A DNA stretch of 64,000 bases from Musa acuminata AAA Group (GCF_036884655.1 NC_088356.1:17478001-17542000), one strand, 5' to 3'. Numbered from the stretch's first letter, positions 12,734 to 25,742 are shown. Notes: a model not told the origin generated them from the letters alone. A program made the numbers and translations.

Positions 12734-13050
12734 CTATGATGAGGAGTTGTTATTTGGGTAACAAAAGATAAGGGTCTATGTATCTTTGTAGACTTGTGTT
12801 GAATCTTGTAATCATTAGACATAATAATAGCATGACACCAAGTTGATAGCAATGTGGAGTGACGATTGCGTAATAGTTGGTTGTTTCAATAGATATATGA
12901 ACACTGTAGAGAGTTAGCAATTAACCTACATAGGAAAATATCATAATCCTTATCAAGATTAGATTCTTCATTGATCCAAGTGTCTTGTTCTCAAGAATTG
13001 AAGAATTTGAAAGAGTAATTGAGTTTAGATTCCACCAATATCTAGCAAGA
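12734..13050 (-). repeat. Second copy of the LINE-derived segment at 8734-9004
   Basis: From ACTATGATGAGG onward this stretch aligns collinearly with 8734-9004. Shared blocks include TTAGCAATTAAC, AGGAAAATATCA, CATTGATCCAAGTG and GAATTTGAAAGAGTAATTG. It starts exactly at the 3' LTR edge. Divergence is roughly 10-20% by eye. Confidence 0.8.
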
Positions 13051-13602
13051 GGAGACATAGGAGCATATAAAGAAAATATAAAAATCTAAATCCTGAAATA
13101 AATTATAGATATGACAGGGAGATATTTGAGAATAATAAATTCTCGATAACTATGATGAAATTGGGCACTGACGCCAAATAATCTTCCAAATGAATATTTT
13201 TACCTTTGGAGGTATATTGAGGGCTCAAACCATCTTTTCAGCAATCCAGATGCTATCAAAAACTTGTAAGCACCTTAAATGCTATTGGCATTGAGAGGGT
13301 GTGGCGTCCATATCTATAAGCAAAAGGAAGCATAGGGACCAGAATAGCTAAGACCTCTTCCACTAGATCGTGTGAGAATAACAGATAGCACTTGAATAGT
13401 TATGCAGCAGCTCGGCTACATTGTGAAATTTATTGATTTCATCTATGTTAATAAATGTAGTTTCCTTACCAATAAGCTTCCTAAAGCTTCTTTTTGCTGA
13501 TAAGGCAAAGTAAATCCCTCAAAGCCTATGAAATCCCTTTAGATGCATTCGAGCTCCCGGGGAAGGGGATCCATCCTTGGCAATAAATAAATAAGCCAAA
13601 AG
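13051..13602. other. Unassigned intergenic sequence
   Basis: No open frame, motif or repeat that I can name. It runs from the end of the duplicated LINE segment to the TGTCACATCC start of the Ty3-type LTR. Confidence 0.5.
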
Positions 13603-14069
13603 TGTCACATCCTAGAATTATAAAATATAATAAATTATTATTTTGTTATTCATAATTTATTTTTTCTTTATTTTTGAATTCAAATTCTTTTATTTAAAAT
13701 GATAAATATTTTATTAACTAGAAAAAGGATCACATTCTTGGTAGGATCATAAGTCTCGTCCACACAACCTTCAGATATATTATAAAATAATAGATTACTT
13801 TGAAAATAAATATAAGATAAAAACATATCAACAACCACAAATGCTAGTAGGAACCTTTGAAAAATCATAAAAATAATCTTCAATATTTATAAAATATATA
13901 AAAATATCAATAATTTAATAAAAATGATAATATATCGATTTCTCATAAAACGTTTTATGCATCAGAAATATAATATAATTTCTTATATAATAAATAAAAT
14001 CATGCATTAGCCACATATAATATATACATAATAATCAGATAACAAAGGCATATATCACACTTGATAGTG

Positions 14070-14230
14070 CACTCTTCCAACAGCGAATGGAGAGGCATAC
14101 TCCACGAGATGGATTCCTCCCAATAGCGGATGGAGATAACCCATATCGTACTCCCAACAACGGATGAAGTGATATTCCTCACCTGCCCAAGTGGAGACAC
14201 ATTCCTTTCAACAATGGATAGAGGAATCAT
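14070..14230. repeat. Short degenerate tandem repeat in the host Ty3-type LTR
   Basis: Four degenerate units of about 37-45 bp each contain a (T/C)C(A/C)A(A/T)(C/A)(A/G)(G/A)CG(A/G)ATGGA-like core: AACAGCGAATGGAG, AATAGCGGATGGAG, AACAACGGATGAAG, AACAATGGATAGAG. Confidence 0.6.
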
Positions 14231-16598
14231 CTAACTGTCACGTATGATGGCTTGATAATCCCCGAAGGGAATCGTCGTACCTGCATTCGGCAAGGATACA
14301 TAAACATTTATGATCATTCATTTACATTCATCCAATCACTCACGCATCATGAAGAAATCAATATAATTAAATATTATGAGAGACTATGCTTGATAAATGA
14401 TATGCTATACTATGTTCATTAGTGGCTCCAAACTATAATGGGCTCACAGTTCATTTCATAGGTTGTACTTCCAATATGAACCACTAGCCTAGTCACATTT
14501 ACTAGTCATAGGTGCCCTATAAGCCAATCACGTGAGTGATGACACGTGTGACATAACACATAGTCTTTTTGCTTATTATTATTATGATATTTTCTCACTT
14601 TATACTACTTGATGCATAAGTATATTATAATATTCATGGATCTATGCAATGGGAATCACATCGTGATAAAATCATAATAATGAGATCGATTCATCTTTAA
14701 ACACGGGCTCTAAATAATCTTCGTCATAGGTTACTCGAGAGGAACATCGAGATAACCGGAGAGATCGGTATGCTGTATACCTATCCATATGATAGAGGCG
14801 ATTGGTTTTATAGTTGCTCATGTGGGGACAATAGGGCTATAGTGCAGGTGCTCATTAGAGAATGAGTTCACTGATTGATTCGCTCACGGAATACTGGATG
14901 GTTGATGATACCTCATTGTCAAACAATGATTATGTCATTCTAGTGGTGTACCTAGTCCTTAGACTTGAGATACTAAGGACGTCCTGTATGAGTACTCCAC
15001 TATTTGATTCCAGACTTGTAGGTTTGAAAGTTATAGATCTAGTACAACTGGTCACTAGGAGTGACAACCAACCTTACAAGAGTTATTGAGTATCGATAGA
15101 GGATCATTCACTCTCGGAATCATGAGAGGAATATCCCATGTATTCTTACTTAGATAAATCCTTGGTCAAGGTCATTCTGATTGAGAGAGAAAGAGTTCTC
15201 TAGGACAATCTGATTAGAGTGAGACTTAAGGAGAAACCATATGGGCCTGACAACACCATGCCAAGTATACGAAATATAAGATGTTAAATTAATGAGAGAC
15301 TATAGGTACACGGTAATTGAGGATAGATAGGTCCAAAGGATTGGATTCCTTTATATTGTTTAGGGACTACGATGTAGTGGTCTAGTACGTCCATAGTCGA
15401 TAAGTCGAGTGAATTATTATAAAGATAATAATTTACTGAGCTAGAAGGAGTTTTGACAGGTATGAGCTAATCATACGTGCTAGTTATAGGTGCCTTGCAA
15501 GCCAATCATATGAATGATGACACGTGTGATTTGACACGTAGTATTTTTTCTTATTATTATTATTTGATATTTTATCACTTTATATTACCTATTGCATTAA
15601 TATATTATGATGTCCATGGATCTGTGCAATGAGAATCAGATCGTGATGAAATCATAATAATAAGACCGATTCACCTTTAAACACAGATCATAAATAATCC
15701 TGGTCATAGGTTACTCAAGAAAGACATCCATATAACCAGACAGACTGGTGTGCTATATACCCATTCATATGATGGATGTAGTTGGTCTCATAGCTACTCA
15801 TGTGGGGACACTATAGATACAGTACAAGTGCTCATTGGAGAATGAATTCACTAATTGATCCGCTCATGGAATGTTAGATGGTTGATGATGCCTTATTGTC
15901 AAAGAACGATTCTGTCGTTCTAGTGGTGTATTTGGTCCTTAGACTTGAGATACCAAGGATGTCCTGTATAAGTATTCCACCCTATGATACCAGATTTATA
16001 GGTATAGAGGTTCCAGATCTAGTACAACCTATCATCGGGAGTGGTAGCCAACCTTACGGGGGCTATTGAGTGTCGATAGAGGATCATCCGCTCTCAGTAT
16101 CATGAGAGGAATATCCCATGTGTTCTTGCTCAGACAAATCTCTGACTAGGGTTATTCAGATTGAGAGAGAAAGAATTCTTCAAAAGAATTCGATTAGAAC
16201 GAGAATCGAATAGAAACTATATGGGCTTGACAGTACCATGCCCGGTATACAATCTCTAGGATATTAGATGGATGAGGGACTATAGATACACGGTAACTGA
16301 GTATAGATAGGTCCAAAGGATTATATTTTCTTATATCATCTAGGGATTGCGGCGTAGTGGCTCAGTACATTCGTAGTCGATGAGTCAAGTGAATTATTAT
16401 AAATATAATAATTCACTGAGTTAGAAAGAGTTTTGACAGGTATGACTCACGACCAGCTCGATATTGGGCTTAGAGGGTCACACACATATAGTAGGCGTTG
16501 CGACGAGTAGAGGTTCGGATATGAGATATTCGTTGGAGCCCCTATCTTATTGGATATCCAATAAGCCCCTAAATTATTGGATCCTATGAATGAGATCC

Positions 16599-18207
16599 TA
16601 CTAGTCATATGTGCCTAGCAAGCCAATCACGTGACTAATGGCATGTGTGACTTGAAATGTAATCGTTTTGCTTATTATATTTTGGCATTTATCACTTTAT
16701 ATTGACTATTGCATATATGAATGTATATATTATGATGTCGTTGGATCTATGCAATAGGAATCAGATTGTAATGAGATCACGATAATGAGACCTATTCGCC
16801 TTTAAACACAGATTCTAAATAATCCCGATCATAGGTTACTCGAGAGGGACATCGAGATAACCGGACAAACTTGTGTTCTGTATATTCATCTATATAATGG
16901 ATGTAGCTGGTCTCATAGCTACTCATGTGGGGACACTAGGGATACAGTATAGGTGCTCATTGGAGAATGAGTTCACTGATTGATCCGCTTACAAAATGCT
17001 GGATGATTAATGATACCTTATTGTCAGACATCGATTCCGTAGTCCTAGTAGTGTATTTGGTCCTTAGACTTGAGACACCAAGGATATCCTGTATGAGTGC
17101 TCCATTCTTTGATACCGGACTTATAGGTTTGGATGTTCCAGATCTAGTACAACCGGTCATCGGGAGTGTTAGTCAACCTTACGAGGGCTATTGAGTGTCG
17201 ATAGAGGATCATCCACTCTCGGTATTATGAGAGGAATATCCAATGTGTTCTTGCTAAGACAAATCCCTAGCTAGGGTCATTCGGATTGAGAGAGAAAGAG
17301 TTCTTCGAGAGAATCCGATTAGAGCAAGACTCGAGAAGAAACCGTATGAGTTTGACAGCACTATGCCCGGTATACGATCTCTGGGATATTAGATGGATGA
17401 GGGACTATAGGTACATGGTAACTGAGGACAGGCATGTCTAATGGATTGGATTCTCCTGTATCGTCTAGGGACTGCAGCGTAATGGCCTAGTACGTCTGTA
17501 GTCGATAAGTCGAGTGAATTATTATGGAGATAATAATTCACTGAGCCAGAAGGAGTTCTAATAGGTATGACTCACAACCAGATCGATATTGGACCTAGAG
17601 GGTCACACACATATGGTAGGCATTGCGATGAGTAGAGGTTCGGATATGAGATATCCGCTAGAGCCCCTATCTTATTGGATATCCAATAAGCCTCTAAATT
17701 ATTGGATCCCATGGACGAGATCCAATAAAAGCCCATGAGAGATTATTGGATAGAGATCCACTAATCTAAGAGACTTGGGTAGTTGGATGAAGATCTAATG
17801 CCCAATAGGAGAGGATCCATTAGGGTTAAGTTGACAAGGGACCTCTATAAATATGAGGGATTCAGTGGTTCATAGGCTAGAGCCTTTGCTTGCCTCTCCT
17901 ATTCTCCTCTCCCTCTCCACCTTAGAGCAGGCCTGGAGTTTGGAGGAGTGTCATCGTAGCCCTATTGTGTGAATCACCACTAGAGATGAAGGCGCTTGAC
18001 CTCCTTCGCCCTCTCCTAGAGATCTGCAAGGATTCAGGGATATACGATCTCCCTAGGTAACACAATATGTTCTATACGTAGTTTTAAGTTTTGTGAATTT
18101 TTGCACTCCAATCTTCACACAATGACGAACAAATCTTTGGGAAATTGGAGATTTTATTTTCTGTTCTTCTGCTACGCATGTGATGTTGCCCCCAAGAGTA
18201 CCCAACA
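16599..18207 (+). repeat. Solo copia LTR 'C' inserted in LTR B
   Basis: 1,609 bp from TACTAGTCATATGTGCC to GTACCCAACA. B is continuous across it: it breaks after GAATGAGATCC and resumes at AATAAGAGCTAATAAGAG. Flanking 5-mers GATCC and TATCT match at three of five positions, an old target duplication at best. A TATA-like TATAAATA is at about 17845-17852, followed by a pyrimidine-rich stretch. Confidence 0.75.
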
Positions 18208-18776
18208 TATCTAATAAGAGCTAATAAGAGATTACTGGAAAGAGACCTACTAATCTAAGAGGCTTGGATAGTTGGATGAAGATCCATGCCCAATATGGTA
18301 GGATCCATTACTGTTAAGTTGATAGGAGGCCTCTATAAATAGGAGGGAACCAAAAACCTATAAGCTAGAGGTTATTTTTGACTACCTCCTCCTATTCTCC
18401 TCTCTCCCTCTCCTCATACTACAGCCCCTATTTGGGGTGTGCAGACAACAAGAAGGGGCAACCCCTTCTTGATTGCGTGGTGCACACGAGGAAGAGTTTT
18501 AGGCAACGATTTGAGAACATCTTCGTAGCCCCTACCGTGTGGATCACTATTAGAGAGGAGGACACTTGACCTCATTCATCCTCTCCCATAGATCTGTCGG
18601 GTTTTAGGGATATACGATCTCCATATGTAATTCTCTTATGCATAGTTTTTCGGTTTCGTGGGTTTTTACGCACCAACTTTTGTACGACGATGAAACCTTC
18701 TTTTCTATGAGAATTCTAGGATTTTGTTTTTTTGTTCTTCCTCTATGCATGTGATATCGTCCTAGATTTCCCAATA

Positions 18777-20464
18777 ATAGGTGCCCTACAAGCCAATCAC
18801 GTGAGGGATGTCACGTGTGGTATGACACGCACTCTTTTTTCTTATTATATTATTTGATATTTTATCATTTTATATTGCTTATTCCATGAATATATATTGT
18901 GATGTCTATGGATTTGTGCAATGAGAATCGGATCATGATGAGATTACGATAATGAGACCGATTCACCTTTAAACATAAACCCTAAATAATCCCAACAATA
19001 GGTTACTCGAGAGGGACATCGAGATAACCAGACAGACTGGTATACTATATACTCGTCTATATGATGGAGGCAACTGGTCTCATAGCTGCTTGTATAGGGA
19101 CACTAGGTATATAGTGTAAGCGCTCATTAGATAATAAGTTCATTGATTGCTCTGGTCATGGAATGTTAGATGGTTGATGATGTCTTATTGTCAAATAATG
19201 ATTCCATAGTCCTAGTGGTGTATTTGGTCCTTAGACTTGAGACACCAAGAATGTCCTATATGAGCACTCTACTATTTGAGACCAGACTTAGAGGCCCGAA
19301 AGTTTCAAATCTAACACAATCGATCATCGGGAGTGATTGCCAACATTACGAGGGCTATTGAGTGTCAATAGAGGATTATCCGCTCTTGATATTTTGAGAG
19401 AAATATCTCATATATTCTTACTTAGACAAATCCTTGGCTAGGGTCATTTGGATTGAGAGAGAAAGAGTTCTCCGGGAAAATTCGATTAAAGCGAGACTCG
19501 AGTAGAAATCATATGAGCCTGACAACACCATGGCCGATATATGGTCTCTAGGGTATTAGATAGATGATGGACTATAGATATATGGTAACTAAGGATAAAC
19601 AAGTCCAATGGATTGGATTCCCCTATATCGTTTGGGGACTACGACGTAGTGGCCTAGTACATCCATAGTCGATGAGTCAAGTGAATTATTATGGAGAAAA
19701 TAATTCACTGAGCTAGAATGAGTTATAACAGGTATAACTCATGACTAGCTCGATATTGAGCATAGAGGGTCACACATATATGGTAGGCGTTGTGACGAGT
19801 AGAAGTTTGGATATGAGATATCCACTAGAGCCCCTATCTGATTGGATATCTAATAAGCCCTGAATTATTCGATCCTATGGATGAGATCAAATAAGAGCCA
19901 ATAAGAGATTATTGGGTAGAGACCCACTAATATAAGAAACATGGGTAGTTGGATAGAGATCCAGTACCCAATATGGTAGGATCTATTATGGCAAGTTATA
20001 GAGGACCTCTATAAATATAAGGGAACCAAAGGGCCATGGGCTAGGTTCTTTTTGGCTGTCACCTCCTATTCTCCTCTCTCCCTCTACTCCTTATACTACA
20101 ACCCCTATTTGGGGCATGTGGACAGCAAGAAGGGGCAGCCTCTTCTTAATTATGTGGTACACGCGAGGAAGAGATTTGAGTAATGATTTAAGGAGTGTCT
20201 TCGTAGCCCCTGTTATATGGATCACCACTAGAGAGGAGGACAATTGGCCTCCTTCATCCTCTCCTACAGATCTATAGGTTTTCAGGGATATATGATCTTC
20301 TTAGGTAACATATCTTTCTTATATGTGTAGTTTTTCAATTTTACAAGTTTTTGCGCACTAATCTTTACATGACGATGGAACCTTCGTTTTTTTTTATGGG
20401 AATTCTGGGATTTTATTTTCTGTTCTTCTGCTGCGCATGTGATGTCACTCCAGATTTCCCAATA
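18777..20464 (+). repeat. Copia LTR 'D'
   Basis: It runs from ATAGGTGCCCTAC (terminal bases lost) to GATTTCCCAATA. It is collinear with A, B and C, including the TCTATAAATATAAGGG TATA region near 20010 and the ...GCATGTGATGTC end block. Confidence 0.75.
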
Positions 20465-20816
20465 GTATGACTCACGACCAGCTCGTTATTGGGCCTAGAG
20501 GTTCACACACATGATAGGTGTTACGACAAGTAGAGATTCAAATATAAGATATCCACCGGAGCTCCTATCTTAGTAGATATCCATTAAGCCCATGAATTAT
20601 TGGAACCTATAGATAAGATCCAATAAGAGCCGATGAGAGATTATTGGATAGAGATCCACTAATCTAAGAGGTGTTAGGATCGAGAGCACTAAGAGGGGGG
20701 GGGGGGGTGAATTAGTGCAGCGGATATTTTTCTGCGATTAAAAAACGAAAGCTGCGTTCGTTCGATAAAGACTATTTTGATGCAAAAGCCGATTCTAAGA
20801 TTACTTATGATTAAGT

Positions 20817-21160
20817 GCAGTTTACGTTTAAACACAGTTAGCGTCTAAACGCAGTTTGCGTCTAAATGCAGATTGCGTCTAAACTCAGATTACGTCTAAG
20901 CGCAGTTTGCTTCTTAGCGCAGATTGCGTCTAAGCGCAGATTGCGTCTAAACGCAGATTGCGTCTAAGCGCAGATTGCGTCTAAACACAGTTTGCGTCTA
21001 GGAGCAGTTTAAGCAGAAGTATAAAGACAATGTGCTGCTGTTGTACAGTTCAAAAAGTAATCTGCAAAAAACAGATTTACGTCTAAACGCAGATTTACGT
21101 CTAGACGCAGATTTACGTCTAAACGCAGATTTACGTCTTAAACGCAGATTTGCGTCTGAA
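20817..21160. repeat. 17-18 bp GCGTCTAA(A/G)CGCAGATT tandem array in the LTR
   Basis: About eleven units of mostly 17 bp lie at 20817-21000. A second block of four to five 18-bp units (ACGTCTAAACGCAGATTT type) lies at 21060-21160. Scattered half-units continue to about 21460. The same array occurs in the other LTR at about 28462-28790 with one 18-bp unit fewer. Confidence 0.9.
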
Positions 21161-21948
21161 CTTTGAAACTCGTTTGTATACTCGCAGAAGGCAGTATGCA
21201 GTTGAAATTAAGACGTAAACGTGAACTGAGATCTGATGATTGTGCGAGGAAAGCCGATTTACGTCTAAATGTAGTTTTACGTCTAAATGTTGAAACTCGT
21301 TCGTAAAATTGCAGAGGACAGTTTGCAGTTATCACTAGGATCAAAATGTAAGTGTAAACTGCAAAGAAACTCGTTCGTAAAAGCACGGAAGACAGTTCTG
21401 CAGAATCAAACGTAAACGTAAACTGTAATGTACGAAAATACGAATTTACGTCTGAATGCAGATTCGGAAGAACAGCACTTAGAACTTGTTCGTGAAAGCG
21501 CAGAGAGCAGTAGTAATGAAGGAGATTTGCAGTAATGATAAAGTGCTAAAAAATAAACGCAAACTAGAGATTTAGAGTGGTTCGGTCAGCCTTGACCTAC
21601 TCCACTTTTGGCTTCCTCCACCGACGAGGTCGCCGACGTCAACTAGGGGCCTTCCTTCAATAGGCGAAGGCCAAACTTCCCTTTTACAGTTTCTCTCCTT
21701 TTGACAGGCTCAGGAGACAACCTTTACAGACCTTTCTCTCCGCACTTTACAACTGAAAACTTGAAGAACAGAAGGAGGAGACTTAAAGGCTTTACAACAC
21801 TTTTGAGCTCTTAGAATCACAGAAAAGATCAAGATTTCGGTGTAGGTCTGTATCTTTTCAGTGCTGAATGGGTTGGGAATTTATAGGCCCCAACCCAATT
21901 CAAATTTGGAGCTCAAAACAATCAAATCCCGGAATTCTGGGATCAGGC

Positions 21949-22291
21949 GGTTGCACCTCTTGACTGGAGAGGTTGCACCGCCTGGCAGAGCTCGAAGACC
22001 GAGCTCAGGCGGTGCCACCTCTCTGCCAGGGAGGTTGCACCGCCCAGTCTTGCTCGAAGACTGAGCTCAGGCGGTGCCACCTCTCTGCCAGGGAGGTTGC
22101 ACCGCCCAGTCTTGCTCGAAGACTGAGCTCAGGCGGTGCCACCTCTCTGCCAGGGAGGTTGCACCGCCCAGTCTTGCTCGAAGACTGAGCTCAGGCGGTG
22201 CCACCTCCCGGCTGGGGAGGTTGCACCGCCCAGTCTCGCTGGAAGGCCTAGCCCAGGCGGTGCCACCTCCTGGCCTGGGCGGTTGCACCTC
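21949..22291. repeat. 62-bp tandem array in the LTR (GGCGGTGCCACC / GGTTGCACCGCC)
   Basis: Three near-identical 62-bp units lie at about 22008-22193, flanked by diverged units on each side. Each holds AGGCGGTGCCACCTC and, about 20 bp later, GGTTGCACCGCC, which can pair with it imperfectly. The array makes open frames on both strands that are artefacts of the repeat. Confidence 0.92.
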
Positions 22292-22820
22292 CTAGTGCAA
22301 TCAGGGTCCGAATGGTTCATTCCATTCGGCCCAATTTCAATCTTTCAGGGGCCCAATTGCCCCAAGATTAAGCCAATGGGATCACCTCCCATTTTCCAAC
22401 TTAATCAACATGCTAACTACGATTAAATCTAAGACAACTTCTGCAGCTTTGCTTCGGTGCGTCAATCGCTCCTTCCGGCGAGTTTCCGGCGAACTTCCGT
22501 CGATCATCCGATGAACCCTCGGTGATGCTCCTGCGGACTTCCGGCAAACTCCTGGACTTTGCGACGATCCACTTGGCAAGTTCCGACGAGCTTCGCTTGG
22601 CAAGCTTCTGGACTTCTCGGATCTGTTCTCGCAGAACCTCCGACGACCGTCCGAACTTCCGTCGAACTCTCGAACTCCCAACGTGATCATGAACTTGACT
22701 CCGGCGCAACTCCTGCTGCTTGTCTATCTTTCATCGTAGTTAATCCTGCACACTTATCTCAACACATAGATTAGACAACAAATGACAATTGACTTCATCA
22801 TCAAAATCCGAGATTCAACA

Positions 22821-22836
22821 ATCTCCCCCTTTTTGA
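22821..22836 (-). other. Polypurine tract of the SIRE-like element
   Basis: On the minus strand it reads TCAAAAAGGGGGAGAT and abuts the LTR end. A second PPT-like CTCCCCCTTTGTCATCA lies inside the 3' non-coding region at about 23311-23328. Confidence 0.85.
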
Positions 22837-23630
22837 TGATGACAATCAATTGATTATGGAGTTATCCTTAACTCCCCCTGTCTATATGCCATCGTTGAGA
22901 TAAGTCAACCTTGAATTCAAGACCTAAGAATTCAAGTGACGTATTGATAAGTTAGATCAGTTAAACTTATCAATACTCCCATCATGATACTCATCATGAT
23001 GTATCTCTTCAAAGATGATGTCAGGGCTTGACATACATCATCAAGTTTGTATGATGTGTTTGTAACTATTCATCATGTAGTTTGAACATTATCATTTAAA
23101 GCCGTGAAACTTATTACATGATGCACACATTTGAAATATTCTAGCAAGGTTTGCATTTTCTTCACATGATAAGATATCAACTCAGGGCATAATGCAAACT
23201 TTAGCACATGTTCATATATCTCTTGGTGATGCAAGGATGGCATAATCATAGCAGTGTTCATAGCATCATTCATAGTATTTCTAATCATGGCAGTGTTTAT
23301 CAATTCATATATATATCTCCCCCTTTGTCATCAACAAAAAGCATAGTAATCATGATACCAAAAAATAATAATAGCAAGCTTATAGAGGAATTTTACATAG
23401 ATTGCTTTAAATACTTCTTCCCCTTTGTGTTATAATCCATTATAAAGATTTTGCAGGATGGAATACATACACATGAATCACTTCATCAAATCTATTTCAG
23501 AAACTCAATTTTCATGAAGGTGTACGAGAAAATCTGTTCCATAAATAAGATGCATTCGGACAAGATTTTGTTGCAGATTTTCACATATAATCAAGTGATA
23601 ATATTGTCCGAAAAAATGATTTTAACAAAT
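22837..23630 (-). other. 3' non-coding region of the SIRE-like element
   Basis: About 0.8 kb between the pol stop and the PPT. It is AT-rich with repeated CATCATG/CATGATG words. There is no open frame with envelope-like features (no signal peptide or long coiled coil), so the extra ORF found in some SIRE elements is absent here. Confidence 0.7.
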
Positions 23631-25742
23631 TTATCTGTTCGGACACATCAACATTCCTAATTCTCTTCTAATGAAATCAAATTGTTCTTCACTTAGAGGT
23701 TTTGTAAAAATGTCAGCTAGTTGATGTTTAGTATCAATGAACTCTATGGTTACGTCATGATTGGTGACATGATCTCGTATAAAGTGATGTCTAATATCAA
23801 TATGTTTCGTTCTTGAGTGTTGTATAGGATTCTTGGTTAAGCATATTGCACTTGTGTTATCACATTTAATTGGAATATTTTTGAGATGAACTTTATAATC
23901 TTCTAAGGTATTTTTCATCCATACAACTTGTGCACAGCATGCACTTGCTGCAATATATTCAGCTTCGGTTGTTGATAGTGCAACCGAGTTTTGTTTCTTT
24001 GATGACCAGGAAACAAGGGCATGTCCTAAAAATTGACATGATCCTGATGTGCTTTTTCTATCTAATCTACAGCCAGCAAAGTCAGCATCAGCATAAGCAA
24101 TTAACTCAAAATTCTCTGATTTTGGATACCATAATCCTAGATTTGTGGTACCATTAAGATATCTAAATATTCTTTTAACTGCTTTGAGATGAGATATCTT
24201 AGGGTTTGATTGAAATCTAGCACAAAGTCCTACACTGAACATGATGTCTGGTCTGGTTGCAGTGAGGTAAAGTAAACTTCCTATCATACCCCTATAAGTT
24301 TTTTGATCAAGGCTTTCTCCACTTTCATCAATTTCTAACTTAGTGGAGGTGCTCATAGGAGTGTTACTAGCCTTTGAGTTGTTCATGTTAAACCTTTTTA
24401 ATAAATTCATGGCATATTTAGTTTGACTAATAAAGATGCCATTGCTTAGTTGTTTGATTTGTAAACCTAAGAAGAATGTTAATTCTCCCATTAAGCTCAT
24501 TTCGAATTCAAGACTCATAGTTTTAGCAAAAGATTCACAAAAAGATTCATTTGTAGAGCCAAAGATGATATCATCAACATAAATCTGAACAATGAGAAAA
24601 TTATTTTCAAAATTCTTGATAAACAATGTAGTATCAACCTTGCCTTTTATGAAATTATTTTCAATGAGAAAAGAACTAAGTCTCTCATACCAAGCCCTTG
24701 GGGCTTGTTTTAAACCATAGAGAGCTTTAGTTAATCTAAACACATGATTAGGGAGGCTATTATTTTTAAATCCAGGAGGTTGTTCAACATAAACTTCTTC
24801 GGAAATAAAACCATTTAGAAAAGCGCTTTTAACATCCATTTGAAATAACTTAAAATTATTACAACTAGCATAGGCAAGGAGCATCCTTATGGCTTCCAAT
24901 CGAGCCACAGGTGCGAAGGTTTCTTCGTAATCGATACCTTCTTCTTGGTTGAAACCTTTGGCCACTAATCTAGCCTTGTTTCTAACCACGATACCATTTT
25001 CATCTTGCTTGTTTCTAAAGACCCATTTAGTACCAATAACTAAATGGTCATTTGGCCTAGGAACAAGCGTCCACACCTCATTTCTCTCAAATTGATTTAA
25101 TTCATCTTGCATTGCGATAATCCATGAATCATCTTTCATGGCCTCATCAACACATTTGGGTTCAATTTGGGAGAGAAAGGCGGCGTTGGCACAAAAGTTT
25201 TTAAAAGAAGATCGTGTTTGAACCCCCTTTGATGTGTCTCCTAGGATTAGCTCCTTAGGATGAGCATCTACATACTTCCAATCCTTGGGTAAGGATGTTT
25301 CGGAAGTGGATGCATCCAAGTTGCTAGTTGGAGACGGGGTTTCGTTTAAATTCAAGGAATCAAAATTAATATCATCATCAAGATCATTTTTCTTAATTTC
25401 TGAAATCTCATTGAAAACAACATGGATGGATTCTTCAATAATTAAGGTTCTTTTATTGAAAATGCGAAAAGCTTTAGAAACCGAAGAATAACCAAGAAAG
25501 ATTCCTTCATCAGATTTAGCATCGAATTTTCCTAAATTATCTTTTTCATTCAAGATAAAACACTTACACCCAAAGACTTTAAAATATGAGACATTGGGTT
25601 TTTTGTTATTCCATAACTCATAAGGAGTTTTGGTGAGTAAGGGTCTTACTAGGACTCTGTTTAAAATATAGCATGCAGTGTTTACAGCTTCGGCCCAAAA
25701 ATATTTGGGTAGGATATGTTCATTCAACATGGTTCTTGCCAT
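23631..25742 (-). CDS. pol: SIRE-like integrase C-terminus, reverse transcriptase and RNase H
   Basis: 703 residues. The integrase C-terminal region includes [12 protein letters not shown] and an acidic linker. Reverse transcriptase (about residues 205-450) has [33 protein letters not shown] and the catalytic YVDDIIFGS. RNase H has [34 protein letters not shown] and the terminal [14 protein letters not shown]. All catalytic acids are visible. It ends at a normal stop, so this half is undamaged apart from lying behind the integrase stop. Confidence 0.93.
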   Translation of the reverse strand: MARTMLNEHILPKYFWAEAVNTACYILNRVLVRPLLTKTPYELWNNKKPNVSYFKVFGCKCFILNEKDNLGKFDAKSDEGIFLGYSSVSKAFRIFNKRTLIIEESIHVVFNEISEIKKNDLDDDINFDSLNLNETPSPTSNLDASTSETSLPKDWKYVDAHPKELILGDTSKGVQTRSSFKNFCANAAFLSQIEPKCVDEAMKDDSWIIAMQDELNQFERNEVWTLVPRPNDHLVIGTKWVFRNKQDENGIVVRNKARLVAKGFNQEEGIDYEETFAPVARLEAIRMLLAYASCNNFKLFQMDVKSAFLNGFISEEVYVEQPPGFKNNSLPNHVFRLTKALYGLKQAPRAWYERLSSFLIENNFIKGKVDTTLFIKNFENNFLIVQIYVDDIIFGSTNESFCESFAKTMSLEFEMSLMGELTFFLGLQIKQLSNGIFISQTKYAMNLLKRFNMNNSKASNTPMSTSTKLEIDESGESLDQKTYRGMIGSLLYLTATRPDIMFSVGLCARFQSNPKISHLKAVKRIFRYLNGTTNLGLWYPKSENFELIAYADADFAGCRLDRKSTSGSCQFLGHALVSWSSKKQNSVALSTTEAEYIAASACCAQVVWMKNTLEDYKVHLKNIPIKCDNTSAICLTKNPIQHSRTKHIDIRHHFIRDHVTNHDVTIEFIDTKHQLADIFTKPLSEEQFDFIRRELGMLMCPNR

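Larger units (their letters stand above)
15465..20464 (+). mobile_element. Nested copia LTR array B-D inside LTR A
   Basis: Three more LTRs of the same family. B is 15465-16598 plus 18208-18776, C (16599-18207) sits inside B, and D is 18777-20464. The array is flanked by GTATG at 15460-15464 and 20465-20469, as expected for one insertion event. B and D abut head to tail. D lacks its first eight or so bases, and no internal region remains between them. B begins with a short repeat of its own terminus (AGCTAATCATACG, then TGCTAGTTATAGG). Confidence 0.75.
20672..22820 (-). repeat. 3' LTR of the SIRE-like element
   Basis: 2,149 bp, TGTTAGGATC...GATTCAACA on the + strand. It holds a G13 tract (20695-20707), a 17-18 bp repeat array and a 62-bp repeat array. 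The adjacent antisense PPT is at 22821-22836. Confidence 0.95.

Noticed and set aside
20817..21160. Possible CRISPR-like array
   Set aside because: The units are contiguous tandem repeats without unique spacers, and the genome is a plant nuclear one.
21861..22426. Overlapping small frames with VAPPSLARR/VPPLCQGGCTA repeats
   Set aside because: They come from the 62-bp LTR array. The unit length is not a multiple of three and every frame is open, so these are repeat artefacts. The same holds at 29483-30048.
22837..23630. Envelope-like ORF in the SIRE-like element
   Set aside because: I looked for the third ORF known from some SIRE elements. Only short frames are present and none has a signal peptide or membrane segments.
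23930..24157. Small + strand frames over the SIRE-like pol (also 25285, 27454, 27733)
   Set aside because: They are shadows of the long minus-strand gag-pol frame, whose domains are unmistakable.
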